From the NCBI GenBank assembly GCA_036170435.1, contig JAVHPF010000022.1, positions 1 through 19,291 on the forward strand: a DNA stretch of 19,291 nucleotides, read 5' to 3'. The notes under the pieces were generated by a model. The model was not told where the DNA came from. It worked only from the letters and a program-made list of their open reading frames with translations, and ran no database searches. The translations under genes were made by a program, and so were the position numbers. How positions within the stretch are numbered: the first letter of the stretch is position 1; every line of letters begins with the position of its first letter. Below, in pieces: positions 1 through 9,545 of the stretch. This DNA comes from JAQVPN01 sp036170435 (lineage in GTDB: Bacteria > Patescibacteriota > Gracilibacteria > BD1-5 > UBA6164).

Positions 1-2850
1 TAAAGCATTAAAAAAACTATCAATTTTTCCTATAAGTTGATATGCCAAAATTATATCCATATCATCTATTTTTAGCTCATTATTTTTTTCTTCTAGAAAT
101 TTTATATATTCTATAATATTTCCCTCTAGAGTTTTTGTTTTTAGTTCAGGAAGTCTCGACTCTATAAATGATTTTATATTTTCTCCGTTTCAAAAAGCCA
201 GAGAACTAATATTTTGAACCCTTCATCTATACAATTCCATAAGTTGATTATTAGTTTCATATCAATCCTTAATTTTATATCAATTTAAACCTGTAAAAAT
301 CATTTTATATCAATTTCTATCAAAAGTATATTCATCCAAATGAGAAGTCTGGTCACTATAGTCATCTAGACTTCTCGGAGAATAATTCATTTGAGGATAA
401 ACTTCATTTAACAATCATTTTGTTAGCCAAGAAGTTTTATCATTAGTTACTTTTAGAGTGAGTAATTCATCTTGTAATTTAGAATATTCTTGAATTAAAT
501 TATTTTCTTCTTCCTCATTTTTAGTATCAATAAAATCAACTGCAAAAGCAGGAGAAAATTTAGTTTCTGGAATATTCATTAATTTTATAAGTTTTTGAAA
601 ATCAGCTGTTTCTAATTCTTTTTTTGAAAACTCTTTGAAAAAATTATATATAAAATTATAAAAATCTGAATTTGATTTTTCTCATAAATAAAGCATTAAT
701 TCTTCAACAGAATTTTTATTCTGAATTAAATATGTAGATAAATTTAAAGATTGTTTCAAAGATAATTTATCTCATAAATATTTAAAAGTAATATCTTCTC
801 AAAAATTTCAAACTAATCAATCCAAATAATCTAAATATATTAAATCATTCATATCTTTAATTTGATTTAATATGTCAATATTATTAAATTCTTCTTTTGT
901 AAATAATAATTTATCTAAAAGATTTTCTTGTTTATCACTTAGTCAATAAGGAAATTCAGAATAAAAATTATTAAAATATTCAAAATCATCTAATGTTTTT
1001 AAACTATCTCAAAATTTATATTTTAATATTCGAAAATATCTTTCTAAATCTATTCAAACAGGAAATAAAATTCTTCTGTTCAAAAAGTCATCTAAACTTA
1101 TATCGAGTCCTGTAATTTGGTCTAATGTATCGTAATTTTTAAATCATTCTGAATGACTAGAAATATGATGATTAATTTTTTCAAAAAAATCTTTTGGGTT
1201 TTTAAGTAATTCTTCTTTAAATTTATGAAAAAAGAAAATATAATTATCTGGATTACAGTCAATTAATCTAACTAAATCCGACATTAAAGATTTATCATTT
1301 AAATAATTATTTATAAAATTATCATATGAAAATATATCTGGGATTTTTTCTGATAAAATTTGAAAATTAGAAAAGATATTTTTACTTAAAAATGTCTTTC
1401 TAGAAGGTTCAAGTCAAATCATTCATCAAGAAGATACAATATTTTCATCACTATAATCTCAAATAAAAATAAATTCTAGAAATTTTATTCAATCTTCTCA
1501 ATTAATATTGTATTTATCTATAAATGATTCCAATACTCAGACTTCTAATTTACTCCTAAAAATAGCAACTAATAAATTTTTATTTCTTTCAGTTTTTAGA
1601 ATATTTCATTTTTTCATAAAATATAGTGAAGTAGATTTTAATCATAAAGTTTTTGTTTCTTCTTCTATTTTTTTAGCTTCTTCACTTTCGTTATCATCTT
1701 TATCAAGAAAAAATATTTTTTCTCAAAATTTCTTATATAAATATTCTGGAATTACTGCTTTTTTACTATCATTAAATCCATTAACATCTCTATTTTTATC
1801 GTATATCCTAGAAAATACAATATCTCTCATAACAGCAAATTCAGCCTTAGCTTCATCTATTTTAAATTTTTCTTTTCAAAATATTTCTATAACTTTTTCC
1901 AAAGCATCAGTTTCTATTTTAAATAAATAATCTGTATTCTTGAGCTTTCAAATAAGCAAATCAACAGAATCAATTTTTTTATCTAAAATAGAATTTAAAT
2001 ATTTGATATTATTTAATCAATTTGTTCCAAATTTATTATAAAAATCTAAAACTCGTTTAGAATGCATAATAAAAAGTTCTCAAGATAATGGAGTTTTTAA
2101 AGTTTGCAGCGTATCTATAAACTCATCAATATTTTCTACTTTCAAAATATTATAAAAAAGCTCTTGTATTCATTCATCAATAAAATAATTGAATTTTGGA
2201 ATTATTTCTCTTATTTTTATATATTTATCAAAATTAGAAGTCAATAAATCTCTGAAATCCGAACTATTTAAAATTCTAGCAATAAGTTTATCTTTTGATT
2301 GCAAAGACATAATTTCATCAGCATATTTAGAATATTTTTCAATATCGAAATTTTTCAAAAACTCAATTCATACTCCAGAATCTAAAGTAAATGAGATTTT
2401 AGCTTTTGAAAAAGCTCATAAAAATTTTTCTGAATCATCAATTCAAGGTCAAGAGATATGTGGTTTTCATATCTCCAAATCATTTCAAAAAATTCATAAT
2501 CAAAGAAAGTTTATTTTTTCCATTAATCATTTTTGCATTCATAAATATTTATATCTTCTCAAAATTTCTAATTCAACTTTTCATCATCTGGTATGAAAAA
2601 CTCTAGATAAAATATCAATATAAAGTGGTAAATTATCTATTTCTTTCAGAAATTCATATTCTCTTCATCTTGTAGTTCCAACTCAATAATTTTGTAAAAT
2701 TACAGAATTATCATTTCAAGCTTTTTTTCATTCAAGCACATTTAAAACTTGTGATTTTACTATATCTGACCTTGTTTCAGCTCAAATATTAGTTTCTATT
2801 TGATTTTCAACTTGATTTTGTTTTTCTTGTGTTTGTGCTTTATTTGGCAT
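1..2850 (-). CDS. Large protein of unknown function (C-terminus beyond window)
   Basis: Open for 950 codons from ATG at 2850 to the window edge when TGA is read as Gly; I followed the frame through nearly all of the interval and found no TAA or TAG. I do not recognise a family. The N-terminus (about residues 1-25) is polar and Gln/Asn-rich, starting MPNKAQTQEKQNQ, and looks disordered. The rest alternates short acidic/basic and Leu/Ile/Phe-rich segments, as expected of an all-helical soluble protein. There is no signal peptide and no obvious transmembrane helix. It has its own promoter-like sequence (2882-2910) and is divergent from the coiled-coil/HTH gene at 2988. The interval is certainly coding; the function is unknown. 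Confidence 0.85.
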
Positions 2851-2881
2851 AATAATTTAAATTTATTTTTATTTTTCTTAG

Positions 2882-2910
2882 ATTTTATCATAAATCCTGT
2901 TTATTTGCAA
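2882..2910 (-). promoter_or_regulatory. Candidate promoter for the large minus-strand gene
   Basis: On the minus strand TTGCAA (2910-2905) is followed after 17 bases by TAAAAT (2887-2882), about 32 bases upstream of the ATG at 2850. It fits a sigma-70-type promoter less well than the other sites in this window. Confidence 0.45.
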
Positions 2911-2927
2911 AAAATCGTAGTATAAAT

Positions 2928-2955
2928 TTGACTTATTTTAGTTTATAATTATAAA
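2928..2955 (+). promoter_or_regulatory. Promoter of the coiled-coil/HTH gene
   Basis: TTGACT at 2928-2933, a 16-base spacer and TATAAA at 2950-2955, about 33 bases before the ATG at 2988. The same boxes and spacing recur at 6665, 9156, 9518, 13719 and 14635. Confidence 0.65.
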
Positions 2956-2987
2956 TATTTCTTATTAAATTATAATAACAAAATTGT

Positions 2988-3659
2988 ATGGATACAAATA
3001 CTTCTACACAATCTCAAATTGAAGCAAAAGAAGCTCAGATTATAGCTTTAGATGAACAAATTCAAGAATCAAAAAAAGTTTCAAAAAAATTAAAAGAACA
3101 AAAAAATGAAATACAATGAGAAATAAATAAATTATTGAGAGAAGAAGAAAAACCTATTTTAGATGAAGCTAAAAAAGAAGATACAGTTAGATATTTAAAA
3201 GAATTAGAAGCTTTTAAAGAAAAATATTCTGACAATCAACTAGCAAGACTTGATATTCTTGTTCCTCATTATATTTTCTGAATTACAAATAATTTAAGTG
3301 ATAATAGAAAATTTATATTATGAACTTTAATAAAAGCTTGAATTCCTATGAGTACGGCAGAAATAGCAAAAGAATTTAGAGATCCCAAAATTGATGCTTC
3401 TTATATTCGAGCAACTCTAAATTGAGATTGAATGTTTTTTATTCCAAAAGATAAATCATATAAATTTGAAGTTTTTGAGAAAACTCAAGATTGAAAAATA
3501 TTTATATCAAGCAAAGATCCTGATTTCTATCCTTGTTTAGTGGCAAGAACAAGTAGAAAATATGCAAGATTTCGTGATAAAACACATAAATGAGAAATAG
3601 AAATTCCAGAAAATTACCGAAATAATCCTGTTGATTATTTTATAAAAGAAGCGAGCTAA
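2988..3659 (+). CDS. Coiled-coil protein with winged-helix-like domain
   Basis: 223 residues under code 25 (five or more in-frame TGA codons), ending in TAA. Residues about 8-80 are a charged heptad-like helix rich in Lys, Glu and Gln, predicted to be a coiled coil. Residues about 100-165 look like a winged helix: a helix around DNRKFILGTLIKAG, a turn, STAEIAKEF, a helix around DASYIRATLNGDG, then a short strand pair ending FIPKDKSYKF. The C-terminal 55 residues are basic. This suggests a DNA-binding protein that dimerises through its N-terminus, but no specific family is recognised. It has its own promoter at 2928 and no Shine-Dalgarno. The unknown gene at 3720 follows after 60 bases and is probably co-transcribed. 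Confidence 0.8.
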
Positions 3660-3719
3660 AATTTGATATTTTTGATTAAATATAGTAAACTAAAAGAGAT
3701 TATTATTTATAAATAAATT

Positions 3720-4667
3720 ATGACTGTCTTACAAAAAAAATTAAAAGAAATGGAATCTATATCAGATTCACCATCACTCGAAAAAGATACTTGAAAAAAT
3801 ATTTGATTAATTAAAAAATTATTCTGAGATAAAGTCACTAAAATACAACAAAACCCAGAAAAATTAATAGACTGATATAAATTAATTGATTTAATTCACC
3901 AAGACAGAACTAAAAAAACTTCTGAAAAAATTGATTTCTATAAAAAAGCCAAAGCTATAAAAGATATATTTTTAGGATTGTGAATCGAAGATAAATCGAT
4001 AATAATAAGATCTGATTTTGGTGATATTGAAATAAGAATAAATTGAGTTAGGTGTCGTCTGGATTTAGATTTCAATAGAGAAACTATGAGATTTAATGCT
4101 TTTTGAAAGAAAACTTATACTTCTGAGACGAAAAAAATAAATAAAGAAAATTTACTAGAAATATTATCAAAGTATTCTCCTGAATTATTCAGTAATTATG
4201 AATCAAAGAATATTGAGATATGAACATATACTGAAAAAGAAATAATTGATGAATTTATAAAAGTGGAGCCTCTAGTATTAAAATGACTAAACAAAAAAGA
4301 TTTTTATAATGAATTACGAATTATTTGTAATAGGTACTGAAAAGATAGATATCCTAAATCAAGATCTACATATGAAGAAAAAAGAATAAAACTCTTTAAT
4401 GAAAGATATTGAGAAATAGCTATTAGCTTTGAAGAAATTGACTGAAGATATAAAACAATAGAGTTACATATTTGAAATAAAGCAATTAAAAATAAATCCC
4501 CTAATTATCTAAATTATTATATAGATGATGACAGAGAAACTCGAATTCATATTTCAATATTTGATAATAAATTAAGCTTAAAAGACACTGATAAAAATAT
4601 CTTTGATGACATTTATCAAATAATACTTGAATGAAAAGTTATTCAAAATGAAGAAGAGGAATATTAA
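3720..4667 (+). CDS. Hypothetical protein, 315 aa
   Basis: Continuous 315-codon frame with TGA as Gly, from ATG at 3720 to TAA at 4665-4667. I do not recognise it. It is a charged soluble protein with no signal peptide or membrane helix. The central part (about residues 85-135) has alternating strands, for example SIIIRSDFGDIEIRINGVR, followed by Lys/Glu-rich helices. The C-terminal third again looks mixed alpha/beta, and the end is acidic (NEEEEY). It lies 60 bases after the coiled-coil/HTH gene on the same strand, and a strong terminator starts 4 bases after its stop, so the two probably form one transcription unit. Confidence 0.8.
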
Positions 4668-4670
4668 AAA

Positions 4671-4701
4671 ACAAGCGAGCTAAATAGCTCGCTTGTTTTT
4701 T
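4671..4701. terminator. Bidirectional intrinsic terminator
   Basis: A perfect 12-bp inverted repeat (4671-4682 with 4685-4696, starting ACAAGCGAGCTA) around a 2-base centre, followed by a T run on the plus strand and preceded by an A run. It sits between convergent genes ending at 4667 (plus) and 4716 (minus), and can serve both. Confidence 0.9.
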
Positions 4702-4715
4702 AAACTCAATATTTT

Positions 4716-5339
4716 TTAATTTATTTTTTTAATAATTATTTTAGTTACAGCTCATCATTTTTTTCATACCCTATAATAAGCTTTACAACATTTTCAATAT
4801 CAATTAGTATTTAATGTTTCTAATCATACTCATCTTCATCATATATAATTTTCATTATTATTCCTTTTTTCCAAACTTGAAGCCGCATTTTTTCAAGATC
4901 AATTATCTCTTATTATAAAAACAAATCAACTTTCTATTTCATACATTTTAAATGATATTTCTCATTTTATATCATCTCATAATAAATGTGCCGATATAAG
5001 AGAATCAAAAGAGTTTTTTAATGTTTCCTTTATTCAATTATGTATATAAAAATCTAATAATCAGAATCTATCATTTCTTTCTTTAAAAGATTCTTCATAT
5101 TTTGCTTTGTATTCATTTATTATATTGTTTCAAAATTTTAAAATATATTCAATTAATTCATCCTTACTTTTTGAAATATCAACATTAATTAGTTCTTGTG
5201 AAATAATCAATTTTCAAAATGAATTATTAATATTATTTGTATTTAATATTTTAAAAACTGCCTCATTTGTATCTCAATCACTAAGATTAAAAGTTTCATT
5301 TCAGGATATTATCTCTTTATTTTTAATTAATTCCGTCAT
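4716..5339 (-). CDS. Stand-alone GHKL/histidine-kinase-like ATPase
   Basis: 207 residues under code 25, from ATG at 5339 to TAA at 4716. The second half carries the three ATP-binding boxes of the GHKL (HATPase_c) fold. The N box is around residues 103-118 (IKETLKNSFDSLISAH, with Glu105 and Asn109), the G1 box is DNGSG at 145-149, and the G2 box is GGRGVGLETL at 167-176, with a final strand near AVTKIIIKK. Several of these glycines are TGA codons. Residues 1-100 are not recognised. There is no phosphoacceptor His box, transmembrane segment or receiver domain, so this is not a complete sensor kinase; an RsbW-like switch kinase or another GHKL protein is possible. It lies downstream of the ADP-ribosylglycohydrolase gene but is separated from it by a hairpin terminator, so it is probably transcribed independently. 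Confidence 0.85.
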
Positions 5340-5421
5340 AAAAATAGCTATATAAAATATATTTTATAAGTATCTTATCATAAATTATATTTTTATTCAA
5401 ATATATTGATTTACATAAAGA

Positions 5422-5460
5422 AAAAAAGTAGAGTCTACTTTTTTATTTCAACTCTACTTT
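5422..5460 (-). terminator. Terminator after the ADP-ribosylglycohydrolase, with overlapping second inverted repeat
   Basis: The near-palindrome 5422-5444 (stem GTAG/CTAC extended by A and T runs) gives a minus-strand hairpin followed by seven Ts. A second perfect inverted repeat, AAAGTAGAGT at 5425-5434 and ACTCTACTTT at 5451-5460, uses the same left arm, so two mutually exclusive hairpins are possible. It lies in the 190-base gap between the genes ending at 5530 and starting at 5339. I see no gene in that gap. Confidence 0.6.
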
Positions 5461-5529
5461 ACAGGGGGCAGTTCATAAAAGAAATAACTATTCTACTTTT
5501 TTAATTAAAGTTAATAACTCACTTGTTTT

Positions 5530-6636
5530 TTATTTTTCTAATAAAACTTTTACAAAATCACTTGTTTTTTTCTTCAATGTTTCTATATCTTTTAATCAAT
5601 TTTCAAATTCTTTTGAATAAAATTTTGATTTATATGCTCAAATCATATTTCATATAATTGCAGCAAAAGTATCAGTATCTCAACCTATATTAACGGCATC
5701 AAGTAGACTATCAAAATTTTGTTTATTTAAGAATAATGAATAAACGATTCACATAGTCGTAAGAACATATCCAGATGCTCATATTTTTTGTTCTCCCCAT
5801 CAATATTTTTGAAGTATTTCTTCATAAGTTATTAATCATCCAGAATTATAATCTTCAAGTAATGAAGTAAGCAAAATTGATATTTTATCGTCTTTTTCTG
5901 ATAATATTTCTTTTTCTATATCACTAGAATATTTTATCAAATAATCCAATAAAGAAGCGAAATCTAAATCTTTGTTTGTTTTTATAAGTTCTGTTAAAAA
6001 TCTATTATGAACAAGTGATGCTACAATAGCAGTTGGATGAGAATGAGTTATCTGTGTTATAATTTTTAGCTCTTCATCTATTTCTTCATTATTTTTATCA
6101 GAATTTATAGAATAATATGCTCGATATGGTGATTGTTTCATCATAACTCAATTTCAAGCAGAATCTAGCGAACCTAAATTTAAATAATTTTTTGCATTTG
6201 GATTTTCTTTTTGAAGTTCTTCATATTTTTCAAAAGCTGTTCTATGTCAACTTCAAAATCAATATGGATGAGTATAATAAGCATCTAGTGAAACTTCCAA
6301 AATTGTTTTAAAATCAATTTTTGAAGCTTTTATAATTGAGTCAACTCAAGCAAAAGTCATTACAGTATCATCAGAAACTAAACCAGAAACTCATTCTTCT
6401 AGTCAGTGTTTTTTGAAGAAAATATTCTTTGATGAATCAAGATATTTATCTAGTCTCACATAATTTTCTGAAATATACTTATGAGTTTTCATTTCAACAG
6501 GAACTCACAAAGCATCTCAAATAGCTCATCAAATAAGCATCGCTTCTACTTTTTCTTTAAAATCTTTTAATGGAAGATTTAGTGGTTCTCACTTAAAATT
6601 TACAAATTTCAGTGAATTATCATTTGTTTCTATCAT
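5530..6636 (-). CDS. ADP-ribosylglycohydrolase family protein
   Basis: 368 residues under code 25. Hydrolases of this family (DraG/ARH-like) remove ADP-ribose from proteins or small molecules using a dinuclear Mg centre. Visible signatures in order are GGAIGDALGVPVE (about 36-48), SDDTVM (88-93, metal ligands), an SAGNGVMM segment (about 159-166, equivalent to the family's GNGS motif) and GGDTDTFAAIIGNMIGA (from about 318, C-terminal metal ligands). Many of these glycines are TGA codons. The length is normal to slightly long, and there is no signal peptide. The gene starts 58 bases after the nadE stop and has its own promoter-like boxes at 6665-6692. Its position beside NAD synthesis genes suggests ADP-ribose or NAD turnover; the exact substrate cannot be read from sequence. 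Confidence 0.93.
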
Positions 6637-6664
6637 ATTTTTTTATATATTTAAATTATAAATA

Positions 6665-6692
6665 TTTATAAGTAATTTATTAAAATAGTCAA
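6665..6692 (-). promoter_or_regulatory. Candidate promoter for the ADP-ribosylglycohydrolase gene
   Basis: On the minus strand TTGACT (6692-6687), a 16-base spacer and TATAAA (6670-6665), immediately after the nadE stop codon and about 29 bases before the ATG at 6636. Confidence 0.6.
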
Positions 6693-6694
6693 AT

Positions 6695-9127
6695 CTATCC
6701 TATTATCTCCTCAACTTTCACTTTCACATCAACAGCTAAATCCAAAATCATATTATCAAAATCAAATACGAATAATTTATCCAAAGCTTCAAATCCTCCA
6801 GCTCCAGTAGTGTAAGCTCCAGCATCAACTCTAAAAAATATAATAAGTAATTCTACAAAAGTTTTAGTATCAAATCCAGAATTTACAGCTCGTTTTTCTA
6901 TCTCTTCGCGAGCTTCATCCAAACTAATTTTATCTTGTAAATATTCTCAAACTACATCAATTCAAATTAAAGATATAGCAAATTTTTTGTATTTTTCCTC
7001 AATTTCCATTTCATCAAAAAATTCTTCTATCATTTTTGCAGTATATCCGTGTTGTGCTTCTTTTCCTTCATTTTCTATGGCTTCTGGTTTACCTATATCA
7101 TGTAATGCTAATATTAATTTAAAGATTTCTCTATCAAAAATTTTAGGAAATTTATCTTGTGCAAAAAACTTTTCAAAATTATTTAAGACCATAGCTGTGT
7201 GAGTAGCAATAGAATATTTTTCCCAAACTCAAGCATCTTTTTCGTAAATATTATGATATTTGTCTTTTACTTTATTTGCAAATGGAACTCTTAAAAATTT
7301 ATCATAAATTTCATCTAATTTATCTTTTTTGATAATTTTATCTTTTAAGTCTCTATAATTTCTTGTAAAATAAATTCCATTTTGAGATTCTCTTAAATCA
7401 GTTCAAAAAGCTCTTTTACTAACTGAAATTATTGGTGAACTTTGAACTCTTTTGAAGAAATTATTTTTCATCATCTTATAAATTTTTTCCACATTTTCTA
7501 CAAAATCTAAATTTGTCGGAAATATTTCTGGAACAATCTTTTTGTCAATTTTCAATTTTTCTTCTAAAGTTCATTCTAAGAAAGAATCTAAGATATAATC
7601 CAAATCTTTTCTTTCTTCTATAATTTGATACAAAATTGCATCTACAAAAGGATAATCAAAAGGGTCTCATTTCCCTGCCTCAATATCTTGATGTTCTGAT
7701 AATTCAGCTGATGGCATCACATTTATAACATCATTTAAAATTCATCCTTTCACTACATCTAAATATCTAGCCAAATCATAAACTTGAGTTTTATACAAAT
7801 CTCAAATCGGAGCAAAAGCTCAGGCAACATCTCAATACAAAGTTGCATATCAAAGAGCCATTTCTGTTTTATTTCAATTGTTTGTAAAAACAGCATTTTC
7901 CATACTAGCAATTCCAGCTAAAACTCTAGCTCATCTATCACGAGCTTGCATGTTTTCTAATGCTAATCATTTTACTTCTTTTCACATCACAGTTTCTATC
8001 TCATTTTTTGTCATATCAACTGAATTTTGTATAGGAAATTCAATATATTTTATTCCTAAATTATCAGCCAAATTTTTCGCAATATTCTTTGTAGTATTTG
8101 AATTAAATTTGCTTGGCATATTTATAGCTGTAACATTTTCTCGCCCGATTGCATCCACTAAAAGTGTAGCAACAATTGCGCTATCTATTCATCCACTCAA
8201 ACCAATAACAGCTTTATTTTGTTTAATAGAAGTTATAAATTCTTTGATTCCATAAACTAAAGTTTTATATATTTTTTCAATTTCTCTAATATTTTCAGGA
8301 TTTTTTTCTCAAGTTCAAAAAGTCTTATTTTCCAAAAAATATCATCCTCAAATTTTCTCTCAATTTTGAAATACACTAGATTCTCAATCAAATACAAAAA
8401 TATTTTTTCCTGTATTTTGCACTCATATATTATTTGTATAAATAAAATCAATTCCCTCACTTTTTTCTCTCATTATTTTTTCTCTTTTTACTTGTTTATT
8501 AAAAGAAAAAGGAGAAGCTGAAATATTCACAATAATATCAGATCAATTTTGTTTTAATAATTCAACAGGTTTAGTTTGATAATCAGTATCCCACATATCT
8601 TCGCAAACTACTATTCAAACATTTCTTTTAATTCAATCAATAATTATTTCAAAAGGTTTAAAATAATTATCTAAGCTTTTTCACTCTTCACGAGCTAATT
8701 TATCCAAAGAATAAAAATATCTTTCATCATCAAATTGTTTATATTTTGGCATAAGTGATTTAATAGTATATCCATCAAAAACTCAATTTGATATTTTTTG
8801 TCAGTTCCCGGCTATAAATCAAGCATTATATTTTCTAAAACTTCCATCTTCATTTTGTTTAGTTTCATCAATCAAGATATTTCACCAAATAGCTCGTGCC
8901 CTATTTTTGGTAGTATCTATGATTTCCTGATTCATATCATGACATTCTTTTATAAAAGATTCATTTTCCCAGTCATCTCATATAAAATAACCTGGTACAG
9001 CCATTTCTGGGAATATTATCATTTCTAAATCTGAGTTCTTGATTTCTCTTATAATATTTTTCAAATTTTTCTCAGGCTGTCCAGGAATCACCTGCATCTG
9101 AGCAATATTTATAGCATTTGTTTTCAT
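6695..9127 (-). CDS. nadE: Glutamine-dependent NAD+ synthetase fused to an HD domain
   Basis: 810 residues in one frame under code 25, with stop TAG. The N-terminal glutaminase/nitrilase domain (about 1-265) shows the Glu of FPEMAVPGY (about 41), a Lys just before LMPKY (about 124) and the nucleophile in VVCEDMWD (about 175). The synthetase domain (about 280-585) has the PP-loop SGGIDSAIVAT near 310, then ALENMQARDRGAR, GNKTEMALGYATLYGD and the typical ending SVSKRAFGTDLRE. After a linker, about 630-775 form an HD domain: THT near 642, LALHDIGKP near 673-681, QHGYTAKM near 692-699 and RVDAG near 767, resembling the HD domain of some CCA-adding enzymes. Usual NadE proteins stop at about 540-680 residues. 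The synthetase amidates deamido-NAD using glutamine; the HD substrate is unknown. Confidence 0.95.
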
Positions 9128-9155
9128 GAGTTTGAATAATTAGGAATTAATTTAT

Positions 9156-9183
9156 TTGACAAATTATTTATTTTAAATATAAA
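9156..9183 (+). promoter_or_regulatory. Promoter of cassette gene 1
   Basis: TTGACA at 9156-9161, a 16-base spacer and TATAAA at 9178-9183. The promoter and the bases after it are nearly repeated at 9518-9545 in front of the second small gene. Confidence 0.85.
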
Positions 9184-9247
9184 CTATTTATCTTTTGCAA
9201 TTCCCTGTGCAAAATAGACTGGGAAAATTTACTTTAAGGAGTAGAAG
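9184..9247 (+). promoter_or_regulatory. Structured leader with pseudoknot and Shine-Dalgarno (copy 1)
   Basis: The 5' leader can form an H-type pseudoknot. Stem 1 is TTTTGCA (9193-9199) with TGCAAAA (9208-9214). The loop bases TTCCC (9201-9205) pair with GGGAA (9221-9225). A strong ribosome site AAGGAG (9236-9241) lies six bases before ATG at 9248, with pseudoknot stem 2 ending ten bases upstream of it. CTATTT (9184-9189) could alternatively pair with AAATAG just 3' of stem 1, giving a possible switch. Copy 2 at 9546-9614 has the same layout with different paired bases. Confidence 0.6.
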
Positions 9248-9472
9248 ATGATATTATTTATTATTATTCCATTAATAGTTTCTGGAGCAATAGTGATTTA
9301 CTTTAATCCTATTATCAGTATATCAATACTTGCTATTATATTACTGATAATGCATAACTGGGGGAAATCACTTGGATCAGCAGCTCTTGGCACAATACCT
9401 ATTTATTTAGGATTATTTATAGGAACGATTCTTGGTGCTTTTACAAATTTGATAATAAAAGCCTACTTCTAA
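9248..9472 (+). CDS. Small membrane protein (cassette gene 1)
   Basis: 74 residues, stop TAA. Almost entirely hydrophobic, with two or three predicted membrane helices: about residues 2-20, 22-37 and 46-70 (IPIYLGLFIGTILGAFTNLI). The only polar stretch is HNWGKS around 36-41. I recognise no family; small holin-like, immunity or membrane-stress proteins are possible, but nothing decides. The start is set by AAGGAG six bases upstream, which the host-like genes here lack. All seven glycines are GGN and none is TGA, unlike neighbours where about half are TGA. It has its own promoter and terminator and lies between pncB and nadE on the opposite strand. Confidence 0.75.
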   Translation: MILFIIIPLIVSGAIVIYFNPIISISILAIILLIMHNWGKSLGSAALGTIPIYLGLFIGTILGAFTNLIIKAYF

Positions 9473-9474
9473 GT

Positions 9475-9495
9475 CCCGCATTCGCGGGCTTTTTT
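9475..9495 (+). terminator. Terminator of cassette gene 1
   Basis: CCCGC (9475-9479) and GCGGG (9484-9488) with a four-base loop, then CTTTTTT. It starts two bases after the stop codon. Confidence 0.9.
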
Positions 9496-9508
9496 ATTTC
9501 CCAAAAAT
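9475..9508 (+). repeat. 34-bp direct repeat, copy 1 (terminator plus tail)
   Basis: This stretch and 9933-9966 match at 33 of 34 positions by eye. The match includes the terminator hairpin, the T run and a following TATTTCCCAAAAAT tail, so the second cassette is bounded by direct repeats. Confidence 0.9.
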
Positions 9509-9517
9509 ATATTTTAT

Positions 9518-9545
9518 TTGACAAATATATTATTTTATATATAAA
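9518..9545 (+). promoter_or_regulatory. Promoter of cassette gene 2
   Basis: TTGACA at 9518-9523, a 16-base spacer and TATAAA at 9540-9545, nearly identical to the promoter at 9156-9183 including the following CTATTTATCTTTT. Confidence 0.85.

Noticed and set aside
1508..2606. Plus-strand open frames within 1508-2606
   Set aside because: They lie opposite the continuous 950-codon minus-strand frame, are low-complexity Phe/Ser/Ile-rich, and have no ribosome site; they are shadows.
5107..5355. 82-residue plus-strand frame
   Set aside because: It is antisense to the GHKL ATPase, which has clear ATP-binding boxes.
6695..7192. Separate small HD-domain gene after nadE
   Set aside because: The pieces at 6695-6922 and 6962-7192 are in the same frame as the NadE start at 9127 and are split only by TGA codons, so they belong to one fusion protein.
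7878..8255. 125-residue plus-strand frame inside nadE
   Set aside because: It is antisense to the conserved NAD synthetase core, including the PP-loop, and has no similarity of its own.
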